Below, piece after piece: positions 18,133 to 28,460 of a stretch of 64,000 bases of DNA. The stretch spans positions 124,001 to 188,000 of the forward strand of contig JAHLWS010000077.1 in the NCBI GenBank assembly GCA_019057795.1, in the 5' to 3' direction. The notes beneath the pieces are model-generated. The model made no database searches, was not told the origin of the DNA, and was given only the letters and a program-made list of their open reading frames with translations. Origin of the DNA: Promethearchaeota archaeon (GTDB lineage Archaea > Asgardarchaeota > Lokiarchaeia > Sigyniarchaeales > SOKP01). Numbering within the stretch: the first letter of the stretch is position 1; every line of letters starts with the position of its first letter. The translations under genes were made by a program, and so were the position numbers.

Positions 18133-18468
18133 TTATAAATGCTCAATAGAATCAATTTCCCAGAGAAATATTTTTAGATCAATTTTGTAGTTATCTCTAA
18201 TCACAACACCTTCTTTTTCTAACAAATGTTTTTGATACTCTCGATCATCAAAAGATTTCATGGATATTTTTCCTTGTGAATTTATGACTCGATGCCATGG
18301 TAAGTTGTATTTTTTTGTTGATGAGTGTAATAGCCATGAAACTTGTCTAGCAGCTTGCGGGTTACTTGCTAATTTAGCGATTCTTCCATAAGTGAGTACC
18401 TTCCCACTAGGTATATTCTTAATTATTTTAACAACATCTTGAGTGAAATCGCTTGGTATCAGAATCAC
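18133..18468 (-). CDS. Alkyltransferase-like DNA repair protein (ATL)
   Basis: The 111-residue protein is the C-terminal DNA-binding domain of O6-alkylguanine transferases: IPSGKVLTYGRIAKLA, then ARQVSWLLHSS. The active-site motif reads PWHRVI with Trp58 where true transferases have Cys (PCHRV). This is the defining feature of ATL proteins, which bind O6-alkylguanine and recruit other repair without transferring the alkyl group. A true PCHRV enzyme is encoded at 43138-43725. The adjoining sulfatase gene lies just upstream... on the same strand with a 7-bp gap (18469-18475). Confidence 0.88.
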   Translation of the reverse strand: MILIPSDFTQDVVKIIKNIPSGKVLTYGRIAKLASNPQAARQVSWLLHSSTKKYNLPWHRVINSQGKISMKSFDDREYQKHLLEKEGVVIRDNYKIDLKIFLWEIDSIEHL

Positions 18469-18475
18469 CTTCTTT

Positions 18476-19939
18476 TCAATCAGATTCCCTTTTTTCTTGA
18501 ATGACCTTAATAAATTCTTCTCTTCCTGATCGTTTTAATCTTCTAAGATAGGTATTTAACATTTTTCTTGTGTGATAAGGTCCGCCTTCTTCTATTACGG
18601 TCCACATTGGATCTTTAGGTGATGGAGATATTTTCATCATCTGCTTATGCCACTCATCAAGAAATTGTAAACCAATTCCAACAATATCTGGTCTCTCCTC
18701 TGCAAGATTTTTAATCATGTGAAAGTCGTTTTCAAAATCGTAGAGCATAATCTCGGGATAGTCTCTTAACCCTGTATGATAAGTCCGAATCAAAGTCCAA
18801 CTTCCAAACCTTACTGCACGCTGACAAGTCCAAGCACTTTGGCTAATTACGAGATAATTTCTTCCAAATTCCTCTCCATTTTCAATTTCTTTATATATAC
18901 TCTTCCCATCCCAAAAATCGGGGACTTCTTTTCCAACCCCTTCAATTATAGTAGCAGCAATATCTGTAGCATAAATAAAAGAGTTATACTGTTTCTTCCA
19001 TTTTTTCTGTGGCCATTTTATTATCATCGGTACTCGATTAACAATGTGGCAAGCTGTTGCGTGATCTCCATACACATTTAGTTCACCTTGGCTTTCACCA
19101 TGATCCGAACTAATAATTATAAGGGTATCGTCATATATCCCTAAATTTTTAATTAATTTAACTATTTTACCTACAAAATCATCAGAATATCTTATTCCAA
19201 CATCGTAGGCATTAATCCATCTAGTAAAATCATCAAGGTTTTCTATTTCCCGTATATTTTGTATTCTTTTATAGAACTGAGTGAGTTTCAACTTGTCAAA
19301 GCCCCCAATATCGCGTGCTGAGCGAGGACCATAGCTATTTCGGTGTACCTTAATAATATCTTCTGTTATCCAAGAAGGAGGGGGATCACTTTCAAAGGAA
19401 GGTTCAAAAGATAAAGGGGTTCGGTAAGGCGTGTGAGGGTCCCATAGATTTAGATGTAAAAACCAGTTATCTTTCTTCCCGTTATCTTCCAGCCATTTCT
19501 TTGCATAAGGAAAGACATCATCAGCTATTTCATGACCTCTTTTACCAGGATTGTACATTTCATTCCAACCAGAACAAAACCAAAACGCTGAATGTCTTTC
19601 CGCATAAGGAGATATTGATACGGTGTAATATTTTGCGCTTCTCAATGTTCCAATCCAGTTATTCCTTAAATATTTATCATCGAATCCTCGCTCTTTTCCA
19701 GTTAATCTTATATCTGCCGCGGTACCACCGTGACCGACTATACCAGTATGAATCCCAAATCTTCCAGTAAAAAGTGAAGCTCTAGAAGGTAAACAAGGAG
19801 CATCCGAAGTATAACAATTTGTAAAAATAGATCCTTCTACTGCAATTTTATCAATATTAGGCGAAGTGTTTCGATGATAACCGTAACATCCTAGATGGTC
19901 TGGTCTTAGAGTGTCAATATCAAAATAAATTATTCTCAT
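18476..19939 (-). CDS. Sulfatase, type I (formylglycine-dependent)
   Basis: The 487-residue protein begins directly with the first core strand (YFDIDTLRPDHLGCYG), so there is no signal peptide. The activation motif C-x-P-S-R is present as CLPSRASLFTGR with Cys49, which must be oxidised to formylglycine. Metal-binding segments include SDHGESQGE in the middle. It would hydrolyse sulfate esters of sugars. Its neighbours are beta-galactosidase, GH4, deacetylase and fucosidase genes, pointing to sulfated glycans. No formylglycine-generating enzyme is seen in the window. Confidence 0.9.
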   Translation of the reverse strand: MRIIYFDIDTLRPDHLGCYGYHRNTSPNIDKIAVEGSIFTNCYTSDAPCLPSRASLFTGRFGIHTGIVGHGGTAADIRLTGKERGFDDKYLRNNWIGTLRSAKYYTVSISPYAERHSAFWFCSGWNEMYNPGKRGHEIADDVFPYAKKWLEDNGKKDNWFLHLNLWDPHTPYRTPLSFEPSFESDPPPSWITEDIIKVHRNSYGPRSARDIGGFDKLKLTQFYKRIQNIREIENLDDFTRWINAYDVGIRYSDDFVGKIVKLIKNLGIYDDTLIIISSDHGESQGELNVYGDHATACHIVNRVPMIIKWPQKKWKKQYNSFIYATDIAATIIEGVGKEVPDFWDGKSIYKEIENGEEFGRNYLVISQSAWTCQRAVRFGSWTLIRTYHTGLRDYPEIMLYDFENDFHMIKNLAEERPDIVGIGLQFLDEWHKQMMKISPSPKDPMWTVIEEGGPYHTRKMLNTYLRRLKRSGREEFIKVIQEKRESD

Positions 19940-20082
19940 AATTCATATTTTCTTTTCTTTATTAAATAATATTAATTATAAAATTGTATAAATAATTGTG
20001 AAATGTTACATTTCTATCTCATCCTCAAATAGAAATAATCGAAGATAATTTTAACTAGAAATCATTTAAGAGAGTTAGAATT

Positions 20083-23000
20083 ATGAACGAAGAACTGAAT
20101 GTTATACCAGATTGGGAAAATTCAAAAATATTCAAAATAAATAAAGAACCAGCACACTCAACTTTAATTCCCTTTGAGAGTTTTAAGCGAGCATTAGGAA
20201 AATGGGAAGATTCGCTTTATTATAAATCTCTTAATGGAATGTGGAAATTCAATTGGGTAAAAATGCCTTCAGAAAGGCCTAAAGATTTTTATAAAGAAGA
20301 TTTCAAAACTGATAAATGGGAAGAAATTGATGTTCCAAGTAATTGGCAGATGCGAGGGTATGGAATACCGATATATACTAATGTTAAATACCCATATAGT
20401 GTTAACACTAATGATATTCCAAGTATTGATCATAATTACAATCCCGTAGGTTCTTATTTAAGACTCCTCAACATTCCGTCCAGTTGGAAAGGACGAGAGA
20501 TTTTTATTCATTTTGGAGGTGTTAAATCTGCTTTCTACATTTGGATTAATGGAAAAAAAGTTGGTTACAGCCAAGGAAGTATGACACCTGCAGAGTTTAA
20601 TATTACGAAGTTTTTAAAAAAAGAAAATAATATCCTTGCAGTTGAAGTTTATAGATGGTCTGATGGCTCATACTTAGAAGATCAAGATATGTGGAGATTT
20701 AGTGGTATATATAGGGATGTTTATCTTTTCTCAACTCCAAAAGTTCATATTAGAGACTTCTTTGCTCGATGTGAACTAGATGAAAATTATGAAGATGCTA
20801 TATTAAAAGTTAGAATAAATGTCTCTAACTATGGAGAAAGTGATATCGACCAGTTTAATGTGGAAATTGGGCTATTAGATGCAGAGCAGCAATTTATTAG
20901 TCCCGAAATTCTTATGAGTGAGACTTTTGGGATAAAATCTGATAGTGAATACATAATAGAATTACAAGCTGAGATTCAAAATCCGAAGAAATGGACGGGA
21001 GAAACGCCTAACCTTTATGATTTAATTTTAACATTGAAAAATTTGGAAAAAGAGATAGTTGAAGTAGAACGTTGCAAATTTGGTTTTAGAAAGGTTGAAA
21101 TCCATAACAATGGCAGCTTACTTATCAATGGGAAATCTATTATTCTTAAAGGTGTAAACAGGCATGAACACGATCCCGACGAAGGACGAGCAATTCCTTA
21201 TACAAGGATGGTTCAAGATATTATATTAATGAAACAAAATAATATAAATGCTGTTCGAACAAGTCATTATCCAGATCATCCCAAGTGGTATGATTTATGC
21301 GATGAATATGGTGTTTATGTTGTCGACGAATGTAATTTAGAATCACATGAATTACGAGAAATTCTGCCAGGAAACGATCCTGAATGGACAGACGCGTGCT
21401 TAGATAGAATGGTTAGTATGGTTGAAAGAGATAAAAATCATCCTTGTGTTATAATATGGTCTCTTGGTAACGAAGCGGGAGTAGGGACTAATTTTAGAGA
21501 AATGAAAATCGCAACTATTAAAATTGACGATACTCGACCTATTCATTATGAAGGAGACTACAGTCATGAATTACCAGATATGAAAAGCTTTATGTATCTT
21601 TCACCAAAAAACCTCGAAAGAAAAGCGAAACGAAATTTAAAACATGGAATAATAAAACCGATTGTGTTATGTGAATACGCTCATGCAATGGGGAATAGTT
21701 TAGGGAATTTTCAAGAATTTATGGATGTTTTTGAGAAATATAACAACTGTATAGGAGGTTTTATATGGGATTTTATTGATCAAGGATTGCGTAAGGTCAG
21801 TAAAGATGGGAAAGAATATTGGGCTTATGGAGGTGATTTTGGGGACGAACCAAATGATCGTAACTTTTGTATTAATGGAATTGTGATGCCTGATCGAAAA
21901 CCTAACCCATCTTTGTATGAAGTTAAAAAAGTATATCAAAATATCGATGTTTTGCCTGTAAACCTATTGGAGGGTGAAGTTAAGATTCATAACAAATATA
22001 TTTTTATTCACATTGATTTTGTCGATATTAAATGGGAAGTAACTGCAAATGGCGCAAAGATACAAGAAGGCTTTTTAGATCGGTTTCAAGTAGAACCTGG
22101 AGGATTAAAAGAAGTAAAAATTCCATTTAAGACCCCTGAAATCAGATCAAATACAGAATATCATCTAAAAATCGTTTCTATTCTTGCTGAAGACTCATTA
22201 TGGGCAAAAAAAGGTCATATTCTTGCATGGGATCAATTCAAGATACCATATGATGTCCCAAAAAAAGTAGATATAGCTTATCAAAAGATGCCTGAAATTT
22301 GTATTGAGGAATCAACTGATTTTTACTTGATAAAAGGAGAGACGTTTAAAATCAGATTTGGGAAGAAATTAGGGGCAATTGAGTATTTTACATTTAAAAA
22401 AAAAGATTTAATCATTAATCCATTAATCCCTAACTTCTGGAGGGCTCCAACTGATAATGATATAGGTGATGTAGATTTACCTGAGGAAATCAAATATAAT
22501 TTAGATAGAAGCTGGAAAGAAGCAAACGAGACAAGAACTGTACTTAATATAACCAGTGAAAAAATAAAACCCCAAGTTCTCCGCATTGTTGTACAATCAA
22601 GGGTTTTAAATGCTGATAAACCACTTGATACAAAATATACGATTTATGGAAATGGAGATATTTTAATTGAAAATAAGTTCACCCCTAGTAAAAACATGAT
22701 TAGGTTTGGTATGCAGATGGCAATTTCTGGAGAATTAAATAGAATGACTTGGTTTGGTAGAGGACCTCACGAAACCATGTTAGATAGAAAGGCCGGAGCT
22801 GCTGTTGGGATCTATTCTGGTTTTATAAAAGATTTGATCCATCCCTATATTAGACCACAAGAAAATGGAAATAGAACTGACGTTCGTTGGGTTGCCATGA
22901 CCAATATAGACGGATCAGGAATACTTATATCGGATTTGGGTGGGACGAACTTAAGTATAAGTGCGTGGCCGTATACAATGAAAGATTTAGAAGAAGCAAA

Positions 23001-23187
23001 GCATAATCACAACTTACCTCAACGTGAGCATATCACGCTCAATGTCGATTATAAACAACAAGGTATTGGTGGTGATATCCCCGCTTTAGCAGTTCTTCAT
23101 AGTAAATACAAATTAAAGGCAAAAAATGAATTTAAATATTCTTTTCTTATAAAGCCATATTCTAAAAATATGGGAGATTGTAGCTAA
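20083..23187 (+). CDS. lacZ: Beta-galactosidase, GH2 (LacZ-type)
   Basis: The 1034-residue protein is close to the E. coli LacZ length with the same order: N-terminal jelly-roll (VPSNWQMRGYGIPIYTN), immunoglobulin-like domain, TIM barrel, and large C-terminal sandwich. The acid/base is Glu464 in WSLGNEAG and the nucleophile Glu531 in CEYAHAMGNS. The barrel start GVNRHEHDP and sugar-binding IWDFIDQGL are intact. There is no signal peptide. It would cleave terminal beta-galactosides, probably imported oligosaccharides. Divergent from the sulfatase gene (143-bp gap). Confidence 0.95.
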   Translation: MNEELNVIPDWENSKIFKINKEPAHSTLIPFESFKRALGKWEDSLYYKSLNGMWKFNWVKMPSERPKDFYKEDFKTDKWEEIDVPSNWQMRGYGIPIYTNVKYPYSVNTNDIPSIDHNYNPVGSYLRLLNIPSSWKGREIFIHFGGVKSAFYIWINGKKVGYSQGSMTPAEFNITKFLKKENNILAVEVYRWSDGSYLEDQDMWRFSGIYRDVYLFSTPKVHIRDFFARCELDENYEDAILKVRINVSNYGESDIDQFNVEIGLLDAEQQFISPEILMSETFGIKSDSEYIIELQAEIQNPKKWTGETPNLYDLILTLKNLEKEIVEVERCKFGFRKVEIHNNGSLLINGKSIILKGVNRHEHDPDEGRAIPYTRMVQDIILMKQNNINAVRTSHYPDHPKWYDLCDEYGVYVVDECNLESHELREILPGNDPEWTDACLDRMVSMVERDKNHPCVIIWSLGNEAGVGTNFREMKIATIKIDDTRPIHYEGDYSHELPDMKSFMYLSPKNLERKAKRNLKHGIIKPIVLCEYAHAMGNSLGNFQEFMDVFEKYNNCIGGFIWDFIDQGLRKVSKDGKEYWAYGGDFGDEPNDRNFCINGIVMPDRKPNPSLYEVKKVYQNIDVLPVNLLEGEVKIHNKYIFIHIDFVDIKWEVTANGAKIQEGFLDRFQVEPGGLKEVKIPFKTPEIRSNTEYHLKIVSILAEDSLWAKKGHILAWDQFKIPYDVPKKVDIAYQKMPEICIEESTDFYLIKGETFKIRFGKKLGAIEYFTFKKKDLIINPLIPNFWRAPTDNDIGDVDLPEEIKYNLDRSWKEANETRTVLNITSEKIKPQVLRIVVQSRVLNADKPLDTKYTIYGNGDILIENKFTPSKNMIRFGMQMAISGELNRMTWFGRGPHETMLDRKAGAAVGIYSGFIKDLIHPYIRPQENGNRTDVRWVAMTNIDGSGILISDLGGTNLSISAWPYTMKDLEEAKHNHNLPQREHITLNVDYKQQGIGGDIPALAVLHSKYKLKAKNEFKYSFLIKPYSKNMGDCS

Positions 23188-23236
23188 GTAGCCCGAAACA
23201 GACCTCCTAAATTATAGAAAGAGTATTAATTTATTT

Positions 23237-24373
23237 TTACTCTGAAAATTTTTTAATTTTTATAGGTTTCCCTCCAGAACCCGCCGATTTAGAGGCGGCA
23301 ATTCCCGATAGACAAAAATTAGCAGCTATTTTTGTGTGGATGACTGGTTTAATATTATTATTTATTGCTTGTAACCAATCCTCCATAATACGAACGGAAG
23401 AACCGTAATATAAACCTTCAACTGGAGGTATTATTGTTGATAACTCGTTATTATCAATAATTTTTGATTTTCCTTTTCGATGACGACTCTTACTAATTTT
23501 ATGTCCGTCAGTTAGAAATAATCGCCCTGGTTTCCCTATTTGATAACATTCGTATGTACCTAAACGCCCTGTAACTTGAATAATAAGGCGAGAAGGTTCT
23601 CTGGCAAAAATATAGGCGTTAGCACATTTTGATATTGCCCCTGTTTCTGTTTTAAATAACCCTACTTGAAACGCTTTAGCGGGATGGCAGATTGGATTTG
23701 CTTGATAACCTCCAATATCATTTGTGTAGCTTATAACTTCAACGAATGGCATAGGTTTTTTAATTCCACCTAATGCAACTTGAGCAGGACCAATTGTGTG
23801 GGCATACATTAATGGATCAAATGATTGATACCAAGAATCTATGCGTGGCGTGTCAACATCGCCAAAATTCCCTTCTCTCCACCTATAAGTTACATCGTGC
23901 AAATATTCAGATTCCGAATAAATAGTTGGCCCAATCTTGCCAGAAGATGCAAGATGCCCCGCAAATAAAACTTCTGAGAAAAAACAGTAATTTTCTCCAA
24001 GTTGATAAACTTTTCCTGAACTCTCTTCAGCGTCTATAATTTTTTTAATATCTTTTTCATTAATTGCCATAGGAACTTCAGAGAAGACATGTAATCCCGC
24101 TTCTAGTGCCGCAACAGCTTGATCTGCGTGATATTGAGGGGGACTACTAATTATAACAGCATCAAGATCAGCTGTATCTAAAAGATCTTCAAAAGATTTT
24201 GCTACTTTTATACTTTTAACATTATTTAGCATCTGATTCGCTTTAGGATCTGGATCGAACCCAACTATCCATTTTGTACGCCCTATTAATCTTGGATGAT
24301 TTTTTAGCTCTGATGTATGACCCAACGCAGTGAGACCATAACCTACTAAGCCATATCGTAATGCTTCTATCAT
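23237..24373 (-). CDS. Gfo/Idh/MocA-family oxidoreductase lacking the catalytic lysine
   Basis: The 378-residue protein has the Rossmann opening GLVGYGLTALGH and the conserved SSPPQYHADQAVAALEAGLHVF strand-helix. The family motif E-K-P, whose Lys is catalytic, reads SEVPMAI here (Glu99, Val100, Pro101). It may therefore not be a standard dehydrogenase. A C-terminal beta-sheet domain with the usual tyrosine-rich stretch follows. In a glycan locus such proteins oxidise sugars or act as NAD-cofactor glycosidases (GH109-like). The substrate is unknown. Confidence 0.78.
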   Translation of the reverse strand: MIEALRYGLVGYGLTALGHTSELKNHPRLIGRTKWIVGFDPDPKANQMLNNVKSIKVAKSFEDLLDTADLDAVIISSPPQYHADQAVAALEAGLHVFSEVPMAINEKDIKKIIDAEESSGKVYQLGENYCFFSEVLFAGHLASSGKIGPTIYSESEYLHDVTYRWREGNFGDVDTPRIDSWYQSFDPLMYAHTIGPAQVALGGIKKPMPFVEVISYTNDIGGYQANPICHPAKAFQVGLFKTETGAISKCANAYIFAREPSRLIIQVTGRLGTYECYQIGKPGRLFLTDGHKISKSRHRKGKSKIIDNNELSTIIPPVEGLYYGSSVRIMEDWLQAINNNIKPVIHTKIAANFCLSGIAASKSAGSGGKPIKIKKFSE

Positions 24374-24450
24374 ATTCTATTATATTATAAGGTAAGTGAC
24401 ATTTATCTAATTTGCGATATTTTCTTATCAAAATTAATGTAGGTAGAAGC

Positions 24451-25776
24451 ATGGAAAAAAGAATTGTTTTAATAGGGGCAGGTAGTTCTTCGTTTGGTCC
24501 TGCTACTTTGATGGATCTTAATCTTAGTTCTGTTTTATCAGGTTCAACTGTTGTTCTTCATGATATTAACGAAGAGAAGTTAGAAATGGTTTATCAAATT
24601 GTTGTAAAAGATAATGAAAAGCTTGGTAATAAGTTCAATATTGAGCAAACAACAATTAGAGCGAAGGCATTAAAAGATGCGGATTTTGTTATTTCTGCCA
24701 TTGAAAAGGGAGATCGGTTTGAATTGCGTTGGCAAGATAATACGATACCGAGAAAACATGGTTCTACGGAAATGATGGCTGAGAATGGGGGCCCAGGTGG
24801 GTTTTTCCATAGCGCACGACAAATCCCTGAAATCATTAGAATTGCGGAAGATGCTGTAAAAATTTGTCCTAATGCTTTCTTTATAAATTACTCAAACCCC
24901 ATGTCCAGAATATGTTTAGCAATTAAAAGAGCTGTTCCTAAACTAAAGTTTGTGGGGCTTTGCCATCAAATAGAGTTATTAACAAATCACCATTTACCAA
25001 ATATGTTAAATAAGGATATAAGTGAAATGCAATTAACTACCGGTGGTTTAAATCATTTTGCTTTCCTACTTGGATTAAAGGATTTAACCACTGGAAAGGA
25101 TCTAATGCCAGAATTTAACTCAAAATGCTTAGAATATTTTAAAGACAAAAGGGATAGGTTTCATTATAATGATTTAACTTTCGAAGTATACAAAAGATTT
25201 GGCAATTTTCCTTACGTGGGTGACAATCATATATGCGAATATATACAAATTGGGTCTCAATATACAACAATCCAAGATTTAAAGGATTGGATTACAAGAA
25301 TGGAACAAGTAAATAAAGGGAGTTATGCTAAGCTTTCTAGATATTATAAAAGGCTTAAGAAAGGAACTTATCCTCGAAAAGGAATGTTTATGCGAGATCC
25401 ATCTGGAGAACGGGCGATACCAATTATCGAAGCTTTAATTGAAGATAAAAATTCGTATGAAATTGCAGTTAATATACCTAACGATGGAATTATTGAAAAT
25501 CTCCCTCAAGATTTGGTGATTGAATGTTCGGCAATTGTAAATAAAGAGGGCATACATGGAGTTAAACTAGGTGAGATTCCAAAAAATATTGCTGCAATAC
25601 TCCGCATAGAAGCCTCAATTCAAGATTTATGCGTTGAAGCAATTTTAAAAGAATCTAAGGATCTTACTATAGCGTGTATCGCCATAGATGTTAATTGCGG
25701 TAGTTTTAAAATGGCAGAAGCAATATTTAACGAAATGACTGAACTTCAGAAAGAATACTTACCTAATTTTAAATAA
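24451..25776 (+). CDS. GH4 NAD-dependent glycosidase (alpha-galactosidase / alpha-glucosidase type)
   Basis: The 441-residue protein has the NAD loop GAGSSSFGPATLMDL and HDINEEKL. The Mn2+-binding pair is visible as Cys171 in GLCHQIE and His202 in GGLNHFAF. The AENGGPGGFFHSAR and INYSNPMSR segments are typical of GH4. The frame extends upstream to a TTG at 24412, but the ATG at 24451 has AGGT six bases before it and starts directly at the Rossmann strand. GH4 enzymes cleave via oxidation at C3. Divergent from the Gfo/Idh gene. Confidence 0.9.
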   Translation: MEKRIVLIGAGSSSFGPATLMDLNLSSVLSGSTVVLHDINEEKLEMVYQIVVKDNEKLGNKFNIEQTTIRAKALKDADFVISAIEKGDRFELRWQDNTIPRKHGSTEMMAENGGPGGFFHSARQIPEIIRIAEDAVKICPNAFFINYSNPMSRICLAIKRAVPKLKFVGLCHQIELLTNHHLPNMLNKDISEMQLTTGGLNHFAFLLGLKDLTTGKDLMPEFNSKCLEYFKDKRDRFHYNDLTFEVYKRFGNFPYVGDNHICEYIQIGSQYTTIQDLKDWITRMEQVNKGSYAKLSRYYKRLKKGTYPRKGMFMRDPSGERAIPIIEALIEDKNSYEIAVNIPNDGIIENLPQDLVIECSAIVNKEGIHGVKLGEIPKNIAAILRIEASIQDLCVEAILKESKDLTIACIAIDVNCGSFKMAEAIFNEMTELQKEYLPNFK

Positions 25777-25904
25777 TTATAGCGCTTTTAACCCAATTTA
25801 GAAGGGTTAATTTTGGTTTTATAAAATTAGGTAAAAATAATAACACTTGTCAAATGATCTTCTTTAATCATTAGAACTTAATTAATAGGATTTGAAAATT
25901 AAAC

Positions 25905-26798
25905 ATGAAAAATCTTACGCTTATAGAAAAATTAGGGTTTGAAGCTTCAGATAGAGTTGTTATTTTCCATATTGACGATATAGGTTTCTCTCATGCCTCA
26001 AACTTAGCTTCATTTAAATGTTTAGACTTAGGAGTAGCTAGCTGTGGCTCTATTATTACCCCCTCACCTTGGTTTTTAGAAGCCGCATCTATTTGCAAAA
26101 ATAACCCTAAATATGATATTGGCGTGCATTTAACTCTTACATGTGAATACGAATTATATCGTTGGCGGGCATTGAGTAGCGTTGATCCTAAAACTGGCTT
26201 ATTGGATTCAGAGAGTTCGCTCTGGCGTACTTCGGAGGAGGCAATTGAAAATGTAACTGTTGAAGCAGCAGAAATTGAAATGCGTTCACAGATTCAAATG
26301 GCTCTCTATAATGGTATTGATGTTACCCACATTGATTCGCATATGGGGACTGTAATGAATCCCAAATTCCTTCCGTCTTATTTGAAGCTAGCTCGAGAAT
26401 TCAATATTGTAGCTTTTTTACCAAAATTAACTAAAGAAGAATTAATTGCCATGGGACGAGGAGAGCATGCCGATGTTTACCTAAAAATGTTTGAAAATTT
26501 AGAGGAAAAAGGCACTCCTCTTATAAACCAGATTATTATTGATACACTGGGACCGCATCCTAACAAAGTAGAATATTATTGCAAAAGGTTTGCAGAAATT
26601 AAACCTGGTCTAACGCATTTCTTATTCCACCCCGCTAAAATGAGCCCTGAATTGAAAGCTATAACCCCGGATTCAGCAAGTTGGCGAGACTTAGATTTTG
26701 GAGCATTCACTAATCCGCATATTAAAGAATGTGTTGAGAAGTACGATTTAAAAATAATTGGATATAAAGAAATTCGTGATTATATTAGAAATCAATAA
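25905..26798 (+). CDS. YdjC/ChbG-family carbohydrate deacetylase
   Basis: The 297-residue protein has the YdjC metal site: the strand VVIFHIDDIGFS with Asp24-Asp25, the histidine of IGVHLTL, and the HIDSHMGTV segment. These bind Mg2+ or Zn2+ for removal of acetyl groups from N-acetylated sugars such as chitobiose derivatives. It follows GH4 by about 130 bp on the same strand. In context it would de-acetylate an imported amino sugar or acetylated oligosaccharide. Confidence 0.85.
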   Translation: MKNLTLIEKLGFEASDRVVIFHIDDIGFSHASNLASFKCLDLGVASCGSIITPSPWFLEAASICKNNPKYDIGVHLTLTCEYELYRWRALSSVDPKTGLLDSESSLWRTSEEAIENVTVEAAEIEMRSQIQMALYNGIDVTHIDSHMGTVMNPKFLPSYLKLAREFNIVAFLPKLTKEELIAMGRGEHADVYLKMFENLEEKGTPLINQIIIDTLGPHPNKVEYYCKRFAEIKPGLTHFLFHPAKMSPELKAITPDSASWRDLDFGAFTNPHIKECVEKYDLKIIGYKEIRDYIRNQ

Positions 26799-26817
26799 TG
26801 ATTTTTATAAAGTGTTA

Positions 26818-28233
26818 TCAAATTTCACTCCTAAATTTTTCCGACTTACTACTCTCATAATTTTCTTTCTTCACTGCATGTAGTTTCACTAATTCAGATT
26901 GCAGTTTTTCTAAAGCTTCGCCGTGATAAGGAAATAGATATATAAAGATTAAACTAATCGCGTGCATAAGGGTGGGCATTACAAATAAAAGGACCTTTAT
27001 TCCGAGGAGAGCAGTTGCGTCTTGAGTCGTCGAACCTGTCACAAAACCGAACATAGTTAAAGTAATTGTAGCAATTATTGGTCCTAAACTATCTGCTGGT
27101 TTAAACAAGAGAGAACTCGTTCCTTGAAATATACTTTCTCGTCGACTTCCATATTTGATTTCGTCTTCGTCAATTGCCATAGTTAAAAGTACAAAATCAA
27201 AGACTCCAAATCCAGATAAAATTGATACGAGAGCAACGCAAATCCATACTATTGTTGTCGATCCTACTGCGGAGACTATTACAAAACTAATTAAATTTGC
27301 TATAATCAAACATGACTTAAGGATAAGAATAGTTTTTCGAATCCCCCATTTTTTTTCTAATTTCATATAAATTATATTTGAGAAAAAGCCTATACCAAAT
27401 GTAAGAAGCATAAATAATATGGGTGTTAGCGGTCCGGGGCCTAAGATGAATAAAAAGGCAAAAAGAAACGAAAATCCCATAGCCCTTGCACCAGTATTGA
27501 AAAAAATATAACCAGTGCGTGTCAAAAACGCTTTAGATTTAACAACCATTTTCATGGCTTGGAAAAAGGTATAGTCTTCTTCAACTCTTAATTCTGGTCT
27601 CTCCTTTAAAGTGCGAGTAACTATTATATATAATATAATCGAAATAATAGCAAGTACGCCATTAAACATTTGAAAAGTTTCTAAGCTCGCATCAAATATA
27701 GATTGTGCGAAGACAACTGGAATTCCAGCAATAAATGTTGCAATGTTGGCATAAAAGGATAATTTATAGCGAACTTTGATGTTATCAGACATTTCTGACA
27801 TTAATGACATATATAATCCAATTACTAGAGAAAGAAAGGTATCAAAAATACATATACTTAATACAAATTGAAGAAATATTATAATTTGGTTGTCATAACT
27901 CCAAGGGAACCACATTATGAAGAAAAATATTGCCCATAATGGCCCGAACCATTTTATATAAATTAATCTTCGACTGCCCCATTTATCAATATTAGTTTTG
28001 TCACTCATATGCCCAGTTAGTGGATCGTTTAGGGCATTAATCGTAGCATAAATTACCATCCCAACGATAAATAATGAATCAATTAAACCTAAATAATTCC
28101 AAAAGAAATTAACATACATTAACATGAAAACTCCCGCAAGGAAAGTATTAGGAATATATCCTAGTGAATATATAAACACATCTTTTCTCGGCAATTTTCC
28201 AACAAAATCATTGTTTGTTTTCGATCTTTTCAA
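26818..28233 (-). CDS. MFS sugar transporter, GPH family
   Basis: A 471-residue membrane protein with about twelve hydrophobic segments. The GPH signature is visible after helix 2-3: NDPLTGHMSDKTNIDKWGSRR. It ends with a cytoplasmic tail rich in Lys and Glu. Located between the deacetylase and the fucosidase genes, it is the likely importer of the oligosaccharides handled by this locus. It is a second, diverged GPH transporter in the window (the other at 1917-3194). Confidence 0.88.
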   Translation of the reverse strand: MKRSKTNNDFVGKLPRKDVFIYSLGYIPNTFLAGVFMLMYVNFFWNYLGLIDSLFIVGMVIYATINALNDPLTGHMSDKTNIDKWGSRRLIYIKWFGPLWAIFFFIMWFPWSYDNQIIIFLQFVLSICIFDTFLSLVIGLYMSLMSEMSDNIKVRYKLSFYANIATFIAGIPVVFAQSIFDASLETFQMFNGVLAIISIILYIIVTRTLKERPELRVEEDYTFFQAMKMVVKSKAFLTRTGYIFFNTGARAMGFSFLFAFLFILGPGPLTPILFMLLTFGIGFFSNIIYMKLEKKWGIRKTILILKSCLIIANLISFVIVSAVGSTTIVWICVALVSILSGFGVFDFVLLTMAIDEDEIKYGSRRESIFQGTSSLLFKPADSLGPIIATITLTMFGFVTGSTTQDATALLGIKVLLFVMPTLMHAISLIFIYLFPYHGEALEKLQSELVKLHAVKKENYESSKSEKFRSEI

Positions 28234-28460
28234 ATTATATCACTTATATAATTTTAACTTCAAACTATTTTTGTATAATATTTCAACTACTCGTTTTATA
28301 TACATTCTTTTTTTTATGTGTTTTTTATCAATATTATTCTAAAATCAAAACATCATGCGTTTTTCCTAATATAAAGATCTTCTTTTTGGTTCTTTTCATA
28401 CTAGTTTAAATTTTAATAAGAATTATTCATTTTAATTTAATTCTAAAGAGGACACTTTAA

